Assembly: GCA_910578605.1 (NCBI GenBank)
Contig: CAJTQG010000009.1
Span: 68,082-86,888, forward strand
Direction: 5' to 3'
From: an uncultured Lachnospiraceae bacterium
GTDB taxonomy: Bacteria > Bacillota > Clostridia > Lachnospirales > Lachnospiraceae
Length of the DNA stretch: 18,807 nucleotides
Part shown: in pieces, positions 15,630 through 18,807 of the stretch
Layout: every line of letters begins with the position of its first letter
How positions within the stretch are numbered: the first letter of the stretch is position 1
Made by a program: the position numbers and the translations under genes
The notes under the pieces: generated by a model
What the model saw: only the letters and a program-made list of their open reading frames with translations
Told to the model about the DNA's origin: nothing
Databases searched by the model: none

Positions 15630-15814
15630 TTTTCCTCCATTCCCCAAGGCACCCACAGCAACTTTTATATCACATATGCTGAACACCTTTGGCAAACACT
15701 ACCGCATTTGTTTTTCTATGATTTTTCGCTTATTCCTTACAATTTTTTCTATCTATAAAACTCTCTAGCCCTTCCGTTCTTATGCCATACTGCCACTTGC
15801 TAACAGCATTTCTA

Positions 15815-16705
15815 TTATTTACATTCCAAACCATATTCCATCATCACTTTTTTTAGTTTTTCTTGATTTTCCGGCTCCATATCTCCAAGAGGCATTCTCA
15901 ATGTCCCAACACCCATGCCCATCATATTCATAGCCGCCTTCACAGGTATTGGATTCACCTCACAGAACAGAGCCTCAATCAGTGGAATTGCTTTCAACTG
16001 AAGCTTTGTACTTTCTTTCACATCCCCATCTAAATATTTCTGCACCATATCATGCATCTGTTTAGGAGCTATATTAGACAGTACGGAAATCACACCTTTT
16101 CCACCGAGGGATAAAATAGGAAGAACCTGGTCATCATTACCTGAGTAGATATCAATACATCCATCTGCCAACGCCGCCAATTTTGCTACCTGGGAAAGAT
16201 TACCTGTGGCTTCTTTTATTCCCACTATATTTTCCACGTTTTTGGCTAACTCCACGGCTGTCTTGGGCAAAATATTTACTCCGGTTCTGCCAGGAATATT
16301 ATACATAATAATAGGCAAATCTACTGCATCAGCAATTGCAGTATAATGAGCAATCAAGCCCTTCTGTGTTGCCTTATTGTAATAGGGGGAAACTACTAAA
16401 AGAGCATCAGCTCCCGCTTTTTGTGCTTCCTTAGATAAGTAAATAGCAGTTTCTGTACAGTTTGAGCCTGTTCCTGCCACAACTGGTACACGCTTTGCTG
16501 TCTTTTCCACACAATAACGTATACATTCTATATGTTCCTCATGAGTTAATGTAGATGCCTCTCCTGTTGTTCCACAGATTATAATACTATCTGTTCCATT
16601 TTCAATCTGAAAATCAATCATTTCACCTAATTTTTCGTAATTCACACTGAAATCATCATTCATTGGCGTTACAATTGCAACTCCTGCTCCTGTAAATATT
16701 GACAT
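15815..16705 (-). CDS. dapA: 4-hydroxy-tetrahydrodipicolinate synthase
   Basis: 296 residues, full length. It condenses pyruvate with aspartate semialdehyde, the first step committed to diaminopimelate and lysine. The Schiff-base Lys is K164 in GIKEATGN; Y135 and R140 lie in YNIPGRTG, and CGTTGEAST (44-52) carries the Thr pair that relays protons, with Y109 completing the triad. AAGGAGG lies eight nt before ATG. Expression is set by the lysine riboswitch and terminator just upstream, so it should be off when lysine is plentiful. dapB follows on the same strand. Confidence 0.98.
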   Translation of the reverse strand: MSIFTGAGVAIVTPMNDDFSVNYEKLGEMIDFQIENGTDSIIICGTTGEASTLTHEEHIECIRYCVEKTAKRVPVVAGTGSNCTETAIYLSKEAQKAGADALLVVSPYYNKATQKGLIAHYTAIADAVDLPIIMYNIPGRTGVNILPKTAVELAKNVENIVGIKEATGNLSQVAKLAALADGCIDIYSGNDDQVLPILSLGGKGVISVLSNIAPKQMHDMVQKYLDGDVKESTKLQLKAIPLIEALFCEVNPIPVKAAMNMMGMGVGTLRMPLGDMEPENQEKLKKVMMEYGLECK

Positions 16706-16723
16706 ATCTATGTCCTCCTTTTT

Positions 16724-16754
16724 AAAAAATAAAAAACCAACTACTGTGAGTTGG
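16724..16754 (-). terminator. Riboswitch-controlled terminator before dapA
   Basis: On the minus strand CCAACT pairs with AGTTGG (16737-16742 with 16749-16754) around a 6-nt loop, followed at once by TTTTTT, A and six more T. It lies between the lysine aptamer and the dapA ribosome binding site, so it is the expression platform: lysine binding should favour it and stop transcription. The competing antiterminator pairing was not resolved by eye. Confidence 0.85.
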
Positions 16755-16767
16755 CAATTGTCACTTG

Positions 16768-16956
16768 GAAATATCTAAGCAGCTCACCATCTCATAAACA
16801 GATGACAGTCAAAGACCTATTAAGCCTTTGCCCAAGATCATACAGATGCAGGCTGCATGTCTTTCGGCGTTTTTCCCTTTCCCGGCTCTTCCTCTGTGCC
16901 TGACACATCCAAACCGTTACTCTTAAAAAACGCAACCTCTACCTTTATTATATTCA
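16768..16956 (-). promoter_or_regulatory. Lysine riboswitch (L box) in the dapA leader
   Basis: Read on the minus strand, the leader carries the conserved landmarks of the lysine aptamer in order: GTAGAGGTTGCG then AAGAGTA (about 16919-16944), AAAGGG then CGCCGAAAG (16861-16880 region), GACTGTCATCTG (16798-16810 region), and GATGGTGAGCTGC (16779-16791 region) closing the P1 helix. These line up by eye with the B. subtilis lysC riboswitch (AGAGGTGCG, AAGAGTA, CGCCGAAG, GGCTGTCA). A terminator follows and dapA is the downstream gene, as expected. Class is confident; individual helix ends are approximate. Confidence 0.94.
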
Positions 16957-16966
16957 ATCTTTTTTA

Positions 16967-16995
16967 AGGATAGCATTTCCTAAATAAAAAGTCAA
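16967..16995 (-). promoter_or_regulatory. Promoter of the dapA-dapB transcript
   Basis: Minus strand: TTGACT (16990-16995, five of six), 17-nt spacer, TATCCT (16967-16972, four of six). The predicted start near 16960 is just ahead of the first riboswitch strand, which supports the call. The leader to dapA is about 255 nt. Confidence 0.75.
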
Positions 16996-17144
16996 GAATA
17001 AAGTTTAAAACCTGTTTTAAGCCTTGCATTGCATCCTCTTAAGTGCTACACTTATTCTAAATCATAAACAGCATTGCAAAATTCAAAAATTGTGAAGTCA
17101 ATGGACTTGCAGCATTCAAAAATAACGAAATGGAGGTTTGATTT

Positions 17145-17912
17145 ATGGGTACTATGACAGGAAAAACCGTCATTATCACGGGAGGCGGAAAAGGCGGCGG
17201 TATTGGTTACGGCATCTCTACCGCATTTGCAAAAGAGGGGGCTAATCTAGTAATAACCGGTCGAAACACACAAAAGCTGGACAATGCAAAGGAAGAATTA
17301 GAAAGATTATATTCTATTAAAGTGTTGGCTTTGCAGGCCGACGGCGGCGAGGAGGAGCAGGTTAAAAATGTGATTGATAAGACTATCGCCGAATTTGGAA
17401 AAATAGATGTGTTAATCAACAACGCACAGAACTCTGCTTCTGGTGTAATGCTGGCCGACCACACAAAGGAGGATTTTGACCGTGCTATTTTTTCCGGACT
17501 TTATGCTGTATTTTTCTATATGAAACATGCATTCCCATACTTGAAGGAAACAAAAGGTTCTGTTATCAATTTTGCATCAGGCGCAGGATTGTTCGGCAAG
17601 CCGGGCCAATCCTCCTACGCAGCCGCAAAAGAAGGCATCCGTGGATTATCCAGAGTAGCTGCCACAGAATGGGGACCTTTTGGAATCAACGTAAATATAA
17701 TATGTCCTCTTGTTATGACTGATCAACTGAAACAATGGAAGGAAGCGTACCCTGATGTTTATGAACAGACTATCAAAGGAATTCCTCTTGGAAGATTCGG
17801 AGATGCCGAGTCAGATATTGGTGGTACATGTCTGTTCTTAGCCAGCGATGCTGCCTCCTATATCTCAGGTGAAACAATTACTATGCAGGGTGGTAGTGGA
17901 TTGAGGCCATAA
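17145..17912 (+). CDS. SDR-family oxidoreductase, probable 12-alpha-hydroxysteroid dehydrogenase (bile acid)
   Basis: 255 residues, classical SDR. The cofactor loop TGGGKGGGIGYG is at 12-23; R40 of TGRN after beta-2 favours NADP(H); NNAQ (92-95) replaces the usual NNAG. Catalytic S145 (in FASGAG), Y158 and K162 (YAAAK) are present. Long blocks match, from memory, the 12-alpha-HSDHs of bile-acid-metabolising Clostridium: EGANLVITGRN, AKEELERLY, GSVINFASGAGLFG, SYAAAKEGIRGLSRVAATEW, and a C-terminal GETITMQGGSGLRP close to GETLTLEGG. It would reversibly oxidise the C12 hydroxyl of cholate-type bile acids, in the cytoplasm. GGAGG lies eight nt before ATG. It is the only plus-strand gene, stands alone, and ends in its own terminator. 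Family certain; steroid specificity likely but not proved; a different ketone/alcohol substrate is possible. Confidence 0.8.
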   Translation: MGTMTGKTVIITGGGKGGGIGYGISTAFAKEGANLVITGRNTQKLDNAKEELERLYSIKVLALQADGGEEEQVKNVIDKTIAEFGKIDVLINNAQNSASGVMLADHTKEDFDRAIFSGLYAVFFYMKHAFPYLKETKGSVINFASGAGLFGKPGQSSYAAAKEGIRGLSRVAATEWGPFGINVNIICPLVMTDQLKQWKEAYPDVYEQTIKGIPLGRFGDAESDIGGTCLFLASDAASYISGETITMQGGSGLRP

Positions 17913-17918
17913 AAACAT

Positions 17919-17956
17919 AAAAAAGAGGAACTCTTAAGGGAGAGCTCCTCTTTTTT
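17919..17956. terminator. Bidirectional terminator between the SDR and the SSB-like gene
   Basis: Arms 17919-17935 and 17940-17956 form a 16-17 bp stem with one A-C mismatch and a 4-nt loop, flanked by A-runs on one side and T-runs on the other. It begins seven nt after the SDR stop and lies about 40 nt past the stop of the convergent SSB-like gene, so it serves both transcripts. Confidence 0.9.
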
Positions 17957-17996
17957 AATAATTCATTTTTTGCCTATCGGCAGATTATTTATTACA

Positions 17997-18632
17997 TTAT
18001 ATATTTTGCTCTACATATTCCAATTTACTTACGGATACCTCATAAGCTACATGCTTCTCCACTTCATCCTCGCTGATTTTTTTCATGTATTCGCGACTCT
18101 GAACCCTTCCCCAGAGCTGAACTCTTCCTCCCACTTCAAAACCTGAAGCAAATCTGGCATTACGTCCCCATGCGATACATGGTATGTAATCTGACTTGCC
18201 ATAAGGGCGATTCACTGCTACTAACAAATCAGCAATCTCTCTTCCCAATGGTGTCTTTCTGTAAATCGGCGGCTTACAAATAAATCCATCTAAGAAAATC
18301 TGATTGGTCTTGCCCACTTCCTGATTCTCATCCACAAATTCCCATTCTCTTACAAATATAGAAAGTATCAATTTGTTTCTAGTACCTTCATGTCTGTTAT
18401 AAGAGCGAAACTGTCCTGATGCATCCACCAATTTTCCAATGTAACTCTCCGTCACATCCACAAGACGTTCTGAAACCATAAGGGGAATAATATCTACTGA
18501 ATCACTTAATCGGTTTACCGATACATCCACCAAATAAAAACCTTCTCCAAACACCTCATGACTAAATTGAAAATCTGACACTATCTCCCCAATAATGCCT
18601 ACTCTGTTGTTTTCAATCACCTTATCTACCAT
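17997..18632 (-). CDS. Tandem OB-fold single-stranded-DNA-binding protein
   Basis: 211 residues from ATG at 18632. The first OB-like half (about 8-102) starts RVGIIGEIVSDFQF and is divergent. The second half (110-207) reads like SSB/PriB-type proteins: LDGFICKPPIYRKTPLGREI, LLVAVNRPYG, YIPCIAWGRNA, WGRVQSREY and YEVSVSKLEYV. Such two-OB proteins are common in Clostridia beside the main Ssb; the usual acidic C-terminal protein-interaction tip of Ssb is missing, so it is not the replicative Ssb. The frame extends back to GTG at 18662, but GGGAG eight nt before ATG 18632 decides the start. TATAAT at 18709-18714 is a plausible -10, with only a poor -35. The remaining DNA to the window end is AT-rich without a recognisable feature. 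Confidence 0.85.
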   Translation of the reverse strand: MVDKVIENNRVGIIGEIVSDFQFSHEVFGEGFYLVDVSVNRLSDSVDIIPLMVSERLVDVTESYIGKLVDASGQFRSYNRHEGTRNKLILSIFVREWEFVDENQEVGKTNQIFLDGFICKPPIYRKTPLGREIADLLVAVNRPYGKSDYIPCIAWGRNARFASGFEVGGRVQLWGRVQSREYMKKISEDEVEKHVAYEVSVSKLEYVEQNI

Positions 18633-18807
18633 TTGTATTTCTCCCTTCTTGTAACCGGTCACCTCTTTGGGACCTAGTGTATTTTAATATAATATCATTT
18701 ATCTTTATATTATATGCACCCTTTGTCCATTTTAGAACAACAATTTTAAAAATTTTTTTATTATTTTTATGTGGAATTTTTATTATTTATAAATCACCTT
18801 TATATTC

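Overview
The window looks like chromosome of a low-GC Gram-positive anaerobe of the Clostridia, most likely a Lachnospiraceae-type gut bacterium. This rests on the AT-rich composition, strong AGGAGG-type ribosome binding sites, TTGACA/TATAAT-type promoters, lipoprotein signal peptides, a Clostridia-style lysine riboswitch and a bile-acid-type SDR. Species cannot be told from the sequence. Every supported gene is on the minus strand except one short-chain dehydrogenase at 17145-17912. No phage, transposase, CRISPR array, rRNA or tRNA was seen.

Layout from low to high coordinates (minus-strand genes are transcribed right to left): (a) 1-3807: a peptide-type ABC substrate-binding lipoprotein cut by the window edge, preceded by a GH43 arabinan-degrading enzyme with an unusual membrane-anchored N-terminal half; a perfect 14-bp hairpin separates them. 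(b) 3924-7635: a four-gene operon of hotdog (MaoC-like) protein, BioY biotin transporter, thiolase and short acyl-CoA ligase. Its sigma-A promoter has a BirA-like dyad lying over the -35 box. The BioY/thiolase/ligase trio matches the B. subtilis yhfU-yhfS-yhfT set that has been linked to the biotin regulon. (c) 7929-9598: ilvN then ilvC, with a clear promoter and terminator, for branched-chain amino acid synthesis. (d) 9718-12979: a membrane-anchored amidase, a DegV-family lipid-binding protein, a parvulin-like lipoprotein with a leader full of interleaved inverted repeats, and a small unknown acidic protein. (e) 13039-14536: two HAD phosphatases, 13 nt apart. (f) 14537-14873: no credible gene; it holds a 163-bp structured repeat-like element and the dapB terminator. 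(g) 14874-16960: dapA and dapB, under a promoter, lysine riboswitch and intrinsic terminator. (h) 17145-17912: a plus-strand SDR closely resembling 12-alpha-hydroxysteroid dehydrogenases, with a bidirectional terminator shared with (i) a tandem OB-fold single-stranded-DNA-binding protein at 17997-18632.

Taken together this is a biosynthetic housekeeping region (lysine, isoleucine/valine, biotin or biotin precursor) with envelope and sugar-utilisation genes. The most interesting items are the biotin-linked acyl-CoA cluster with its atypical thiolase, the stand-alone probable bile-acid HSDH, the interleaved-repeat leader at 12544-12639, and the 163-bp structured element at 14607-14769.
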